Positions 25,519 through 37,810 of a stretch of DNA of 64,000 bases are shown here, piece after piece (the first letter of the stretch is position 1; each line of letters begins with the position of its first letter). The position numbers were made by a program, and so were the translations under genes. The DNA is from Marisa cornuarietis (Eukaryota > Mollusca > Gastropoda > Architaenioglossa > Ampullariidae), in assembly GCA_004794655.1 (NCBI GenBank), contig SMMW01000522.1, positions 744,001 to 808,000 on the forward strand, given 5' to 3'. The notes beneath the pieces are model-generated. The model was given only the letters and a program-made list of their open reading frames with translations. It searched no databases and was not told the origin of the DNA.

Positions 25519-26082
25519 ATGAAGTAGAGGTACGGTTAACTCAGGGTTAGTTGTGGACTGGAGACATCGTTGTCCATTAAGTAGACTGAAGACGCTGATG
25601 TAAGAGGTTTGCCAATAATTTAGAGGTCGTGTGTTTGATACACAGCTGTAGCTGTACAGACCTTGCAACCGGCAGACAGGGAACAGAAGTAAAGAATGTG
25701 CTACAACATCCCCCTAACTTCAAGTTTACTAATCTCTTAAGACCGAGCACTTTTATTACTTTGAATTTTTTTGTATCAAGCATCTCACAAGAGATGGCAA
25801 AACATGATAGCGTTGCTAAAGCACAATCATTAATGGAGATCTGATAGAAAAATGGCATAGTCCGGACCAGCAGTGCAGTTTTAAAGACATTCCACGTAGG
25901 ATTTGATATTCTGTATGTTTCAAACATTCGAATACTTTTTCTGTGTCCAGTTGAATATAAAATATTGAACGTTTTCTGTAAGGTGGCTGTTTCTTCTATT
26001 TCTATTTCGCCCATAAATTTTGTAGTTTTGGAATTGTTCTGAATGTTGGGTCTTACAAAATCTGATTTATCTTTAGCAATCT
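25519..26082. other. Non-coding stretch
   Basis: The minus frame at 25577-26014 is one of the longer open frames of the window but shows no motif or family. A tRNA-like phrase (GAGGTCGTGTGTTTGATACA, 25622-25641) hints at a degraded SINE B box. Nothing firm. Confidence 0.35.
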
Positions 26083-26343
26083 GGAGCTAGTTGCACAACG
26101 TTTCTATAACTAAGAACCGTTTCGAAGAAGCAAATTTAGAAAGTTTCACACATCACTTCTATGCCTTTTAGATGTGGTGCTCAAGCAATTGTGGTGATGG
26201 GAACGAAATTCTCGTAAACCAGTTTTTAAAAAAAAACTTTAATTAAAATTCGTTTGCACACTTAATTTCTATAAATTCATTTTCTACATAGAATTATGGC
26301 ACAAACGTGTTTAAAATTAGAAATGTGTTGTGCAACTAGCCCC
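26083..26343. mobile_element. MITE-like element with terminal inverted repeats, copy 1
   Basis: The left end GGAGCTAGTTGCACAACG and the reverse complement of the right end (GGGGCTAGTTGCACAACA) are near-identical inverted termini enclosing 261 bp with no coding capacity. A second copy of 256 bp lies at 32095-32350. The interior shares GAAGCAAATT, TTTAGATG and ATTAGAAATG. No clear target-site duplication is visible, so the superfamily is open. Confidence 0.75.
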
Positions 26344-26736
26344 TGACTCTCTCGCGTTACGTCCCTGGAGTGTTTCAACGCTTTAAACGCTTCACTATTC
26401 TAACGAGATTTCGGACTTTTTTTTCTCTGGCATGGCTTTGTCTGTTTTTCTCGAAAACTCATTTGAGAAATTGACTTAAGACTGAGATTTCCTAAAGGAC
26501 AGCCACGGAATTTTGTGCTCTTCCACAGATTTTGTAGAATCCTCTTGTGATCCCGTTTAGCTCTTTATATCGGATTTTTACAATTGTTTCCCTAAAGTTT
26601 TATTTGAGTATACTTGCAATATAGGAAAATATCTTTGATTAAGAGTTTAGTACCTAGTAAAATGTCTGTCTTTCGTGCCATACTCTGCTAAGAAAATACT
26701 TTTAAGGATATTTGCGTTTTTATTATAGCAAATCTT

Positions 26737-27253
26737 GGCATTCCACATCCTGCGACCCATCTGGAATTCCAAGGCATTATCTCAGCATACCGAGATCCCC
26801 ATCTTTCATACGAACGTAAAGTCTGTCCTTCTATATGGGTCTGACACATGACGTGTGACAAACACCATCACCAACAAGATTCAAACTTTCATCAACAGAT
26901 GTCTACGCCACATTTTCAACATCAGATGGCCCAAGAAGATCTCCAATGCATACCTGTGGGAGAGAGTCAACCAAAAACCTGCCAGCCAAGACATCAAGAA
27001 GCGAAAGTGGGGCTGGATCGGTCACACCCTGCAAAAGCAGACCGAAAGTCTAACACGACAAGCTCTGGACTGAAACCCACAGGGAAGCGCAGGGTTGGGA
27101 GACCCAGACAGACGTGGAGAAGATCGGTCCACCGTGAGGCGGAGGCAGCTGGAATGACATGGACCCAACTGGGGAGGGAGGCCCAAAACCGGGTTCGCTG
27201 GCGTGGTGTAGTTGGGGCCCTATACTCGACTGGGGGCAAAAAGGAATAATAAT
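26737..27253 (+). mobile_element. 3' end of an RTE-like LINE (RT C-terminus)
   Basis: One frame from 26737 reads AFHILRPIWNSKALSQ, then [33 protein letters not shown] and [11 protein letters not shown], the well-known C-terminus of RTE-type endonuclease/reverse transcriptases of invertebrates. It continues after a frameshift as GKRRVGRPRQTWRRSVHREA and NRVRWRGVVGALYSTGG, ending at a natural stop at 27247. Two in-frame TGA codons (26849-26851 and 27071-27073) stand where the family has Trp, and a 1-bp deletion lies near 27080. The 3' tail is AATAATAATAAGAAGAAG. The copy is strongly 5'-truncated and dead, but looks younger than the other LINEs here. Confidence 0.9.
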
Positions 27254-28521
27254 AAGAAGAAGTCTCCCCACAGCGCCCAAGGATGTCACCCCGTTGGAAA
27301 TAAAGAAGAACAATACACACTTATTACTTCAGTCTTCACTGGTGTATTATCTGATCTCGCATGTTTGCGTTCACGTTCATAAGTGCGCTTGTACACGTGG
27401 TGGTTACTATCTAGACTAAGCTGAACTATTTCAGTGTTGTATAGGACAGAGATTCCAAAAATAGAGCTGTCAGAACGACTGATCCTGAAAGCTCAGTGAT
27501 ACAAACTTCTTAACATCAGCGAAAATGCAAAGACACACAGTTTTCTAAGAAAACAAAGGCGGAAGCAGACGAATTGAAGACGAAGCAAGTAAAAGGAAGA
27601 CTGGGTCTTCCGTGTGCTGCAGTAACGCTATTGTGTAATATCATTGGCCTGACGATCTTCCTTTCGAAAGATTCCAGCCACGTAGCAAACTGGCAAATTG
27701 TCTTAAAATGTTTTTGGGGAGAGGTCTTAAAGTAAACATCTTTTCTATCACTTCCTTATATTTGTATCGCATGTAATAAATGCTAAAATAAAAGTTTGCT
27801 TAGACAGCGCCATATCCCTGCCCTATGGTCAAGCTCAAGGCGCTTTACCAACCACAGTAGGTGGTGTAAAATCATAATAAGGTGAGGACATGACAACATG
27901 ATATAGATGTCTCGCAGACTGTGTGTTCCACGGCAGAGAGTAGCGTCCACATGCAGCACGAACCACAATCCGCAGAACAAATAATGTTCACCACATACAA
28001 GCAGGAAGACGCATCCATAGCGAATGGAGTTCCAAGCATAACATCCAACAGAAGGCACCAGTAAAAGTTTACTGTTCAACAAAGGTCAAAGGGAAGTAAA
28101 GCCCGAGGAACTGCGCCGATCGTAAAGTCTGAGATGTGGAAACTGGCGCATTACAAGACGACATCATCATCATCGTCTTCACGTCGCAAAGGAACAGAGG
28201 CCACCGACACGGAAAGGGCACCGCATTCTAAACACACGATGGCAAGCAAGTCAAGATCACCCACCAGCATCATCTGCACCAAGTGCAATACGAAGAGGAT
28301 GTCAGACAAGACAAAATACTACAGAGCACAGCTCCTTTCAGTCAATTAGGCGAAGGGACATCCCTTGATATCCACCGCCATAAAATACCACGCAATAATA
28401 TTGAAGAATTATTCCAAAATATTTGATTAAAACAAAATGTAAGAGACTCGCGAGTGCGAATCGTAGCAGTAATAATTTCTGCAGCTTGCTTTAAAGCGAT
28501 AAAGAAGATTTCGAGATACAT

Positions 28522-28523
<2 letters not shown>
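27254..28523. other. Non-coding, with a possible minus-strand LINE tail
   Basis: At about 27775-27850 the minus strand reads TAAAGCGCCTTGAGCTTGAC, then GATATGGCGCTGTC, resembling the terminal AAGCGC...GCGCTATA phrase of CR1/L2-like elements. The upstream minus frame (28082-27783) has no clear RT motif. The remainder is unassigned. Confidence 0.4.
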
Positions 28524-28591
<68 letters not shown>

Positions 28592-28603
28592 GCGCGCGCG
28601 CGA
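28524..28603. repeat. (CA)n(CG)n microsatellite, Z-DNA-prone
   Basis: About 33 CA units pass into seven CG units (28589-28602), an uninterrupted alternating purine-pyrimidine run of about 80 bases. Confidence 0.95.
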
Positions 28604-29575
28604 GAGGGAGAGTGATTGGGGGAGGAATTGCCAAGGGAGGCAACAGCAATAGCTGAAAGTTTCTTCGTGATACAAAAGTGGAGGAAGGCTGCGGGTCGAC
28701 TTAAGAAGTTCGATAATCTGCTCGCTGCTGACAGCTTGAAAACCTTGGCACGTCTCTCATTCCTCGTCGGCAGGCAATGCCACAGTGTGAAGCAGACTGT
28801 GCCACCACACCACAACTGTAGGTCCTGTAGCAGCTGTTGACGAGAAAAACCCCACACGAGTCAAATGCACATAATACAGTTTATGCCACCAGTTTCTACT
28901 ACAGTTTGTGCAACCACTCTGTAATACACTTCAGTCTGATATACAAAGACAACAAAGACAACGCTTCACATCCAAAGCAGAAATAGTTTGCTTCTGATGA
29001 GAATCGGATAAAAGGCTATGGAAGCGAATAATTATGTTGGGACAAGCACAGAGAGGAAAGTTAAATGCAATATAGGAAAATATCTTTGAAAGGTAAATGC
29101 ATTTTCAGTGAACTAGTCCCATTTGTTCTTCCAATACATTCGCTTGTTTCAAATGTAGCGCTGTTTCTGTTTTATTCAAAAGCATTATCGTAAACATTTG
29201 TGCAATGGTAGAGGTTTCACTGCTGGAAATGACCAAATCGCTCTGAAAAAATGGTGCCACGTGACGCAGATAACAGGGAAACTAAAATTTTAGTTTTCTT
29301 TGAAACTACGATAAACTTTATATATATATATATATACTGGATTTATAGATACATATCGATATTGAACACATCTTTATTGATTACTGTCGTATTAAATGAG
29401 TACTTATTCATGTCTGTTGGCATTCTCAGAACATCTCAGACAGATTGAAACTCGTCGAGTCCAAGAGAGTTTTACTGCTTGAGTTGACAGTAATAGTGAA
29501 CTTGAATTACTGCACAATTTCAAACGCTTGATCTATATTCCCATTCTCGACACCAATTAAGAACAAGAGAGCGAG

Positions 29576-29578
<3 letters not shown>
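28604..29578. other. Non-coding stretch
   Basis: No recognisable gene. A short (TA)n tract occurs at 29319-29335. Confidence 0.5.

Positions 29579-29636
<58 letters not shown>
29579..29636. repeat. (GT)n microsatellite preceded by (GA)n
   Basis: About 29 GT units after GAGAGCGAGAGA. Confidence 0.97.
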
Positions 29637-29638
<2 letters not shown>

Positions 29639-30613
29639 ATGTCCGTGCACGATGATGCGCTAAGAAAATTAATTATAACAGCGTCGCTCGTTAAAGATGG
29701 AAACAACGATCAAAATCCGAGAGACAGAAACAGCTTGAGGATGAAGTAGATAGAGCTGTGAAGGCGGCATTGGTCATAAACTGGGGAGGGAGGGGATATC
29801 ACCCTTACCGCGTCCCAGACAGCCGATGGTGTACACATTTTACAGAGAAAACACTTTGCCTGGACAGAAGATTTCTTGCGGTTTTGGCAAACTGGTACAA
29901 ACATACACAGTAGGGCGAGAGAAAGAGTGAGAGTCCCTGACCTTCTCTTACTTCTGGCATTCATGATTTACGGATACGAATTATGAGTTAACTTTGCTAA
30001 AAAGGGAATTATCTGCCCGGCACCAGCCTTGCTGCGTGTACCGCAAGAGGAGACAACTGTTCATCATTTATGCGTCATGCCCCTGATTAGTAGCTGGAGT
30101 GTGCAATGTGGAGCACGGCGGCAGCTCTGGATGCATGTCAGCTCTCCATCACCTAATCTATTTTTTATTCCGTAGATAATAATATTATTACTACCTGCTA
30201 GCAAATATTATTAATGCATTGCTCTTCCGCTGGCTGCATGGAACTTATTTTTGTCTCCTTGATACAGACACCATGAGGTCTTGTCTTGATAAGGAGCATC
30301 TGTTCCTGAATTTATTTCTTCCTTCAACAAATCTGTACATGAAATATATCTGTGTATATGCATTTTCAAGCAAACGCGTGTGTATGTGTATACGTGTGCT
30401 CGTATGTATGTGTTGAACTATAATGACACCAAAAAAGCATGTTTTCGGCAGTAAGTGAGGCTGCTGATGGGTTTCTTTTGCGCACACGCCTGGTTAATGT
30501 AAAGACTGTTGAGTGTTTCCTCTTCTGTTAAAAATATGCTCTTATCGATCTGTTTTCTGGAACTTTCCTTGTTTACGTCTATTGTGAGATTCAACGGGGA
30601 ATAACAACAAGCA
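29637..30613. other. Non-coding stretch
   Basis: No coding motif or repeat beyond short simple tracts was recognised. Confidence 0.5.
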
Positions 30614-30615
30614 CA

Positions 30616-30677
<62 letters not shown>

Positions 30678-30733
30678 GCACACACACAACACACACAGAG
30701 GCACACATACAACACGCACACACACATACATCC
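30614..30733. repeat. (CA)n microsatellite with GAGGCACACA/CAACACACA variants
   Basis: A perfect CA block (about 28 units) followed by an imperfect duplicated block in which GAGGCACACA...CAACACRCACA appears twice. Confidence 0.9.
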
Positions 30734-32094
30734 ACACTTCATGGATGATGAAGAGATCGTATGCGAAAACACAGAAATTATTTGTAAGCACACCTAAGCG
30801 TTATTTTTAGACTTGATAGCTGCATCCAAAAGTTTAAGATATGCAATCAGCTCTCATCATTCACTGGTTTCACTTTCGAGGTTTTGATTCTTAAAGGGTT
30901 CGCCGTTAATAATTAAATGAAAATTGTTTTTGAGTTTTGCGGCCTCGATGGAAAACCACAGACGACGCGTGTAGACTAGAAAAGATAAAGAAAACTAATA
31001 GAAAAAAATTTAGTAAGTTTTAAATGGATAAAAGTTTTGTCATTTGCTACCACACATATCTACGCAAATTATTGTAAAATGTTAAATTTTGCAGTTTCAT
31101 TAAGCTAAGTAACTCCGGATTACATTTTCCGGGGCGCTACAGTTTGTTTCTCCCCTAGCCAGCCTCCGTCACGTGTTCACTCTTTATAAACATACTGCTA
31201 CATAACAGAATAACGTATACATAATGCGTTGTTTTTTGTGTGTTACATATTGTCAACAATATTTAGAGTTAAAATTTAGGATTGCCTACAAGTATTCACG
31301 AATGTTTCATGTTCACAGAGTTGCAGCGTCCCAAACCTCTTAGAATAGCGAAGGACGAGCTACAGTAATAGACGATGCTAACTGAAACGTCTTTCTTATT
31401 CCAAAAGTATTTCCTTATCGTGATTGTTTAATAGAATCGAAGACAGTTTATTCATCTGAGAACGGCGTGCACACAACGCTTGGGGAGAGACCTTCATTTA
31501 TTGGCGACAAGCAGGCCCCCAGAGGTTTGAATCTTGCTTTCCAGAGTCTGAGAGCTTTGAAAGTAATTGGATGCGATTTACCATCTGTTCTCAGCTCGGA
31601 TCTTATTTCCCGTTTATCCCGACCTGACAAATGCAACGTAAATGGCAACGACTTTAAAATACAAGAAAATCCATTTCCAGGGATTACTTACTTGGATAAA
31701 GTAAGCAGATCTTAGCAAGGGGACACTGTAAAGGTTCGCCATCATTTTTTTCCATCTGACATCGACACGCCAGGATCAGCCGAGAAGCCTACCAGAAAAT
31801 CATTTTTTCCGATTGGCACGCCGAACCCTTAGGAACCAGTAAATAAAGTAATTTTCACTGTCACTAATATCTGTGACCTGAGGATAGCGACTTCATGACT
31901 GCCTCTCTCAGATTCTGGACTAACGGCTTGGTTAAGATGGCTTGCCAGGCGTTGGCTAGTTCTGGTCAACCAGGCACAATTTTCCATAAATGCCATGGAA
32001 CTCAGCAGAGTACAATCGTAATAAGCATGCACATCTCGCTTTCAACCTTCTGTCATCCTTGCAAGTCGTAAACCCGACGCTGCTAATGACCACT
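30734..32094. other. Non-coding stretch
   Basis: The frame at 31467-31715 and its antisense partner have no recognised motif. No gene could be supported. Confidence 0.45.
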
Positions 32095-32350
32095 GGGGCC
32101 AGTTACACAGCATGTTTCTAAACCTTAAAACTGTTCTAAAGAAGCAAATTCCCTTCTCTGCCATTTAGATGCATTGCACAAGAACATTGTGCCGTCAGGA
32201 CGGAAAGTCAAACACACAACTTTATCTTCCGTATAACATGTTTTTGTTTTAGAAATTCTAAAATTGTGGTGTGCACTTTAAACTGATTATCTAAATAGAT
32301 TTAAGGTCTAAAAGTGTTTAGAATTAGAAATGCGTTGTGCAACTGGCCCC
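32095..32350. mobile_element. MITE-like element with terminal inverted repeats, copy 2
   Basis: It starts GGGGCCAGTTACACAGCA and ends TGCGTTGTGCAACTGGCCCC, whose reverse complement matches the start at 15 of the first 18 positions. It aligns along its whole length with the copy at 26083-26343. No coding capacity. Confidence 0.8.
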
Positions 32351-32744
32351 AGAAATCAGTTTCTAGCGGAACAAACTGTTCTTCGTGAAGACGGGTACAC
32401 GGCACTATGAAGATGTGACGACTGTGCATATTGAATGCAGAATGGGAGAAACAAAAGGTAGATTTGGTAAAACATCAGCTGCAATAAGAACAGACAATGC
32501 CCAGTGATCCAAAAGTAAAAACCCTGCAGCGTATCTGTGTAAAATAGAGAGTCGAGGTAAAAACATTAATCATTTGTTTTTACGATGTATGGACACGAAT
32601 ACATACTGCAAACAATTGAGGAAATGACATTTCTATCACACAAGCAAGCCGTATGTATCAAGACACAGACATTTCTTACTATCAGCAAGAATTAAGAAAT
32701 TTAACTATATCAGTCATTTAGTCATATCAGGCATTTAACTATAT

Positions 32745-33041
32745 GCCATGCCTATATGTAAGAGTAACAGACACCTAAAATCATTTGTGCCATCTGCAGT
32801 CCAGCTGCTTAATGTTAGATGAGCTGTCAGTGGTGTGTGTGCGCGTGTGTGATGTTGTATGTGTATACTTGATTTCCCTGTAAGTTTTTCTTCTTTTTTT
32901 TTTTTTTTAAAATCTATATAGAGATACATGTTTTGTTTTTGTTTTTGCCACTCACTGTTGAACTAGAGCACATGCCCACATTCAAATTGCCCACTGGGAT
33001 AAATAAAGTTGGTCATTGTCATTGTCATTGTCATTGTCATT
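32745..33041 (+). mobile_element. LINE 3' end with (TCATTG)n tail, copy 1
   Basis: From GCCATGCCTATATGTAAGAG it aligns with the copy at 41796-42135. The first part encodes KSFVPSAVQLLN, like the final residues of several LINE ORF2 proteins. The end reads CCCACTGGGATAAATAAAGT followed by TTGGTCATTGTCATTG repeats (33010-33041), a typical simple-repeat tail made during target-primed reverse transcription. Internal GT and TA tracts sit at the same places as in copy 2, but here are short. Confidence 0.7.
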
Positions 33042-34407
33042 TAAGATGTAACGCCAATCCCCCCCAAAAATGAGCAATTGACGAACCTGTTGATCTACTT
33101 CTTCAGAGAGAAACACTTTCTGGAAATTTCGTATGTCTCCGTAAACGAATTATTTGATCTCCTACATTTGTTGTAGCAGAGGTACATTAGGTGGTTGAAG
33201 TAGTTGAGCATTGAACGAAAGTGAAGGAACGTATTCACGCTAGCAGTTTGGACACAGCTTGGACTGGTCGGCGAATCGGAGAGTTTCTGGATTCCATCAC
33301 CCTTCTAGTTGCACACGGTGATTAAAAGTTGACGACGAAAATTTAAATTTATACATATATATTATATATATTTTATATATATATATATTATTCTGAATCA
33401 AATGGCTGAAAACTTTGGGGAACCAACAAATGTAAGATCTATCTGCTAGTACTGCACAAGCTAGGCTGTTGCACCTTAGGCAAAAAGACATATGTTTCTC
33501 CCCTCTCTTCAAAATGTAAACCAACTATAAAGCCTTCAACAATTAATTTATATCTTCTGGTCATCGAATTAAGGTTCGAAACATCACTTTCCTTAATTTT
33601 TTTGCTATGCAAAAGCAATTATTTATTTCTGAATTGGTAAAGCTGTCAAGTCATTCTTAACGGATATGGTGGTCAGCCCAACCAACCAACATTGTTGACC
33701 TCATATAATTTTAAAATTAACTTTAGGATTAAGAAATTTTGTTCTCTACCGGTTACAAAAAACCGGCTCATGGTCAGCGCACAAGCAGCGAAAAGCTTTC
33801 GTGCAAACGTACGAATGTAACGACGATATTTTCGTCAAACATCAATCATTGCTAGAAAAAAATGCAGACTATGCTTGGGCCCCTTTTCCTCCTTTCCCAC
33901 TGCTTGCGCCATAGGCCATAGTCCAGTTTGCCTGATAGTAGATCCGGACCTGTCAGTGCTCGCTGGTACAATAAACATAAAACGTGAGGCATATTCATAG
34001 GTGGACGAGCACCTGCCGACAAATCACACTTTTCAACATTTCTCTCTTTGAAAACTGTACTCGAGATGGTCTCGTCCTATACGAGATAAAAGAAACTTTC
34101 ACTTCATTAGCCTCACTTTGACTTCGCCAGCTAGAAAGAGGACAATTTCCGAGACTTTATAATCATGTTGTCGGTGACAAATTCGCTTCATTGCCTTCCT
34201 TGCCCCTGCGCGCGCGTCTTAGTTATGCTCTGAATGTCGCACCCACCGCTGTATTTTCATCTTAGAGTTCCAGCTAATAGAGTTGTGTGCTTCCTTCCAC
34301 AAAAAGTAGTTGAATCCACGGCCCGACCGAGGCAGCTCTTAGCAAAATTCTAGTCGCGAGGACTTGGCTGTGTGTTCGACAACCCGTGGATGTTAAGGAG
34401 AGTCTGT
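33042..34407. other. Non-coding stretch with a TA-rich tract
   Basis: A TA tract occurs at about 33353-33390. No coding evidence. Confidence 0.5.
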
Positions 34408-34615
34408 GGCCTGATGCATGAAGTAGGCCAGTAGCAACACATTAAGCTCGAGACTACATGAATGTGTCGAAGTGAGAGAAGTTTAGGGGCCTGATGCATG
34501 AAGCAGGTCATTAGCATGTCTGAGAAAATGCACAAAAGCGTGTGTTAGAGAGTGCGAGGGTGACAAGGAAAGCCCTAGGGCCTGATGCATGAAGCTAACC
34601 AGTAGCATACAGTCG
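34408..34615. repeat. Degenerate tandem repeat of ~80-91 bp, three copies
   Basis: GGCCTGATGCATGAAG begins at 34408, 34488 and 34579, each time followed by a GCAGGYCAGTAGCA-like phrase and a weaker GAGAG/GTGCGAG stretch. The core contains the palindrome ATGCAT. Only the first 30 bases of each unit are well kept. Confidence 0.75.
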
Positions 34616-37567
34616 AAAGAATACGCAAAGTCAAGGGTCTATTACGGATAAAAGAATGCTCTGGGACTAGCTACAGCCTTTTTCAAAGCCTCGAACTTTG
34701 ATTGTATCAATTCATACATAAGTCCGTTCTCTTTACCTGATAGAATGCAAAAAAATGGTTTTAACTACAATCTGTAATATGTAAGAACACGTTTGTATTC
34801 TGCCTAGATCTGAGGATAACCAAAGTTTTATGAGAAAACTTCAAAATTCGTCACCTTTTTCTGCAGGTAAAGACAATCCGATAAACCTACAGGAAAGCAT
34901 AAAACACAAACGCTGAATGTAATAAAAGCGTCATATTTCCAATATGGGGGGGGGGGGCTTCATATTCCAGTCCGCGTATGAATCCCCGTGTAGAATGTTC
35001 TTATTATAATCACAATAAAAATGATGAAATGATACTTCTACGTGCATTTTAGAACGGCTTCAGATTTCAGTTTTCAAGAATCCTTATGTATAGCTCAAGT
35101 TTTTATGCTGATGTCATAACAAAGTGTGATTCCCACGAGAAAACCTCTGCTAGAGACTGCCAGAATTTCTGAAGAGCAACATCTGCTGCTCACACTTATC
35201 TGTCAAGTGTCGTTACTGCCGCTGGTGTGGTTGTGGGGGGCACGTTCTGTTACTCTGTAATGAGCTTTAATTAACTCACTCTTTCACCTCCGTAAAGAAA
35301 CTCTGGCTGTCGTTGTCAGGGTGGTGTGACCATGCGTGTCTCATATCGGGTGAAACAGTTGTCAACGTGGCATGATGATGTGTGTCATATAGTATGAAAT
35401 AGGGTGGGAGGGAAGACCTGGCTGCAGCTTTATAAGGGCTGAAGGAGACTGCGCAAGCAAATGAAAATTAATGATATAGTGTTCTTACACAAATGATAAT
35501 AAATTTTATGGTGACCTGTGTTTTAGACGTGACTTAATGTGAGCAGCTGAACAGAAATTCTGAGGGAAAATGATTCCGAGTGTCGGTATTATTTTGTTGG
35601 CTGTCGTGTTTCTTTATAGGGACATCATTTTGATACAAATGTTCACTATCGGTCTCCAAAGTGCTGTTGCCAAAACATCGACATACTGGATTTGAAGATT
35701 ATGCCGTTAAGTGTTTAACCAGGGCTGCGTAAACTTGAGCATGTGACACGTGGTAAAGCTGCAACAAGTAGCCTAGAACTTCAATATAGCACCAGCATGT
35801 ATTGATATATGGCAATTGTTGTCGAGTAAACTGTCGGGCCAAAGAGCTTTGTGTGTAAAAAAATAATCATCCTATTAGAAACTGAATGGACCTCCACTTG
35901 CATCAGTTTCGAGTTCGGTTGTGCTAAAAGCAATTGTTTTACAGATCCTAACAAACAATTTGTTTACGTTCTTCTGGTAAGATGTTTTGGCGTAGATTGC
36001 AAGTTATAAATCAGGAGCACGCTGGTCTGTCGGCAGAACTACTAACAGTACCCCAGCATTGCACGACACTTTTCTTTTTAAATGGGTCTGACTGCGTCAC
36101 AAACTAGGGTCAGTCTGTTTTTTTCCTCGAGCAAGAGTATGCGAAGTAGGATTCCTTCATGAACCGTCCAGGTGATGTGTTTCAGAAACAACTGTGACTC
36201 TTTTTTGCAACTTGAAAATGTAAGCAGAAATAATTCAGAAATACAGTATCTATCTGTTATTTTGGTAAGTCAGTATCTATTATTTCAGAAAGTCAGTATC
36301 TATAGTTGAAGCTCGTCTTGCTAGTTCCTTGCGACTTCCAAGCAAAGGTGATTGGTTTGAGTTTCACTCGAGCCTGGGACGGGAAAACTCTACCTACCAA
36401 AATCCTGGATGTGTATCAGAGTATTTAAAAACTGGCAAATTAAGATAGAGCCACAATATTCATTACCCATAGACGTAGTAATCAATACCCATGCACTTAG
36501 TAATCAATATCTCCTATGATCCAAGTCATCAGGATCCTTTAAACTTATGCACTTGTAATTTTCGTATTTTCTAAAATGTTTATATCAATGGAATAAAATG
36601 TGTGTCGTAGTATACCGAAAAGCAGTTAACAAAACTGATCAGATAATAAATTTAAAACATCTCGAAGGAAAGAATTAACTTTGGACTTTCAGGATCTGAG
36701 ACACGTAAGCTACTCAGTTTACTACAGTAATATTCACAGAAAGATTGTCTTCGACGCTCAGGGTGTAAATGTGATGTATTCTAAGCTTAGAAGACCTTAT
36801 CCAAAAATACTAGGGTGGACATGTGGAATAAGGAAAACGATCCACCTATTGTCCCATGAAACTAGAAAAGCAGCCATGTTGTCGAACAGGCACGCAGTAA
36901 CCTGAGATCTCTTCTAGAAAGCTTTTCTGTTCAAAGAAACGTGCAGCTGCATATTGGCCTGAATCTGCTTTCTCAAACACAGGAACCTCGTCTCGTAGTG
37001 TCTACAGACAGGAGCTCTCGCTCGGGAACTGAGAGTCCACTTACATGCTGTTGGCATCACAATATGAACTGTCCACTCTGTTCTTCTTCTACGTATTTCC
37101 TCGCTCGTTTTTTTTAAAACAAGTTTCGGCACATATCTGACATACGGCCATACAGGAGGGGAGGGGAGAGGGCAATGTCAGAAATGTTCAGAAACATCAT
37201 ATGTTAATGCAAGTGAGTTTGGCACTGCGAGTGAGTGTGGTCTTTTGGCTGTCTGGGTGTTCAATGGAAAAAACGAAAGAATAGACAAGGAGAAGGACAA
37301 AAGAAGAGGCGGAAGAAGATGAAAAAGAGGAGACAGAAGATGGCATGGTGCACAGATCGATCGTCTGCTACCCAAACGTCTAGTCTCAGCCTAATCTTCT
37401 GGCTGATCCAGGTTTTCTCGGGAGCAAGGAGACAGCTCAAGAAGCCAACTGGGCCGTGCGCGCGATATGGCGTGTACACAGCGAGTATTAAATCCTCTAA
37501 CAAGACACTAAAACAAGCGCTCGTCCGTGCTTAGAAAATCTAATTCCACCGCCGCTGACAGACAAGT
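34616..37567. other. Non-coding stretch
   Basis: A run of 11 G occurs near 34964-34975. At about 36315-36400 a tRNA-like phrase (GGTTTGAGTTTCACTCGAGC) may be an eroded SINE head. The frame at 36681-36905 has no motif. Confidence 0.4.
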
Positions 37568-37810
37568 GATCGTGAGCTGAAGGGCAAAGTACTGGATATT
37601 TTTGCGTTTCATTTTTCCCCCTAGAAATGGATGGGCCTGTAATTACCCAATTTTACTTGTGAAAGGACGAAACAAATAAGACTTGTCACTTGACTCTTAC
37701 CGTGATCGTGCTCTGAAGGACGGGATACTTGATATTTTCGCGTTTTGCTTTTTTCCCCCAAAGATAGTCTTGTAATTCGGCATTTTAACTTGCGAAAGGA
37801 CGAACGAGAT
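37568..37810. repeat. Two-copy tandem duplication, 136-bp period
   Basis: GATCGTGAGCTGAAGGGCAA at 37568 recurs as GATCGTGCTCTGAAGGACGG at 37704. Similarity continues through GGATATTTTTGCGTTT, the TTTTTCCCCC tract and TTGTGAAAGGACGAA. The copies are clearly diverged, so the duplication is not recent. Confidence 0.85.

Noticed and set aside
25577..26014. 145-codon minus-strand frame as a gene
   Set aside because: No motif, no codon bias and no plausible splice context; AT-rich chance frame.
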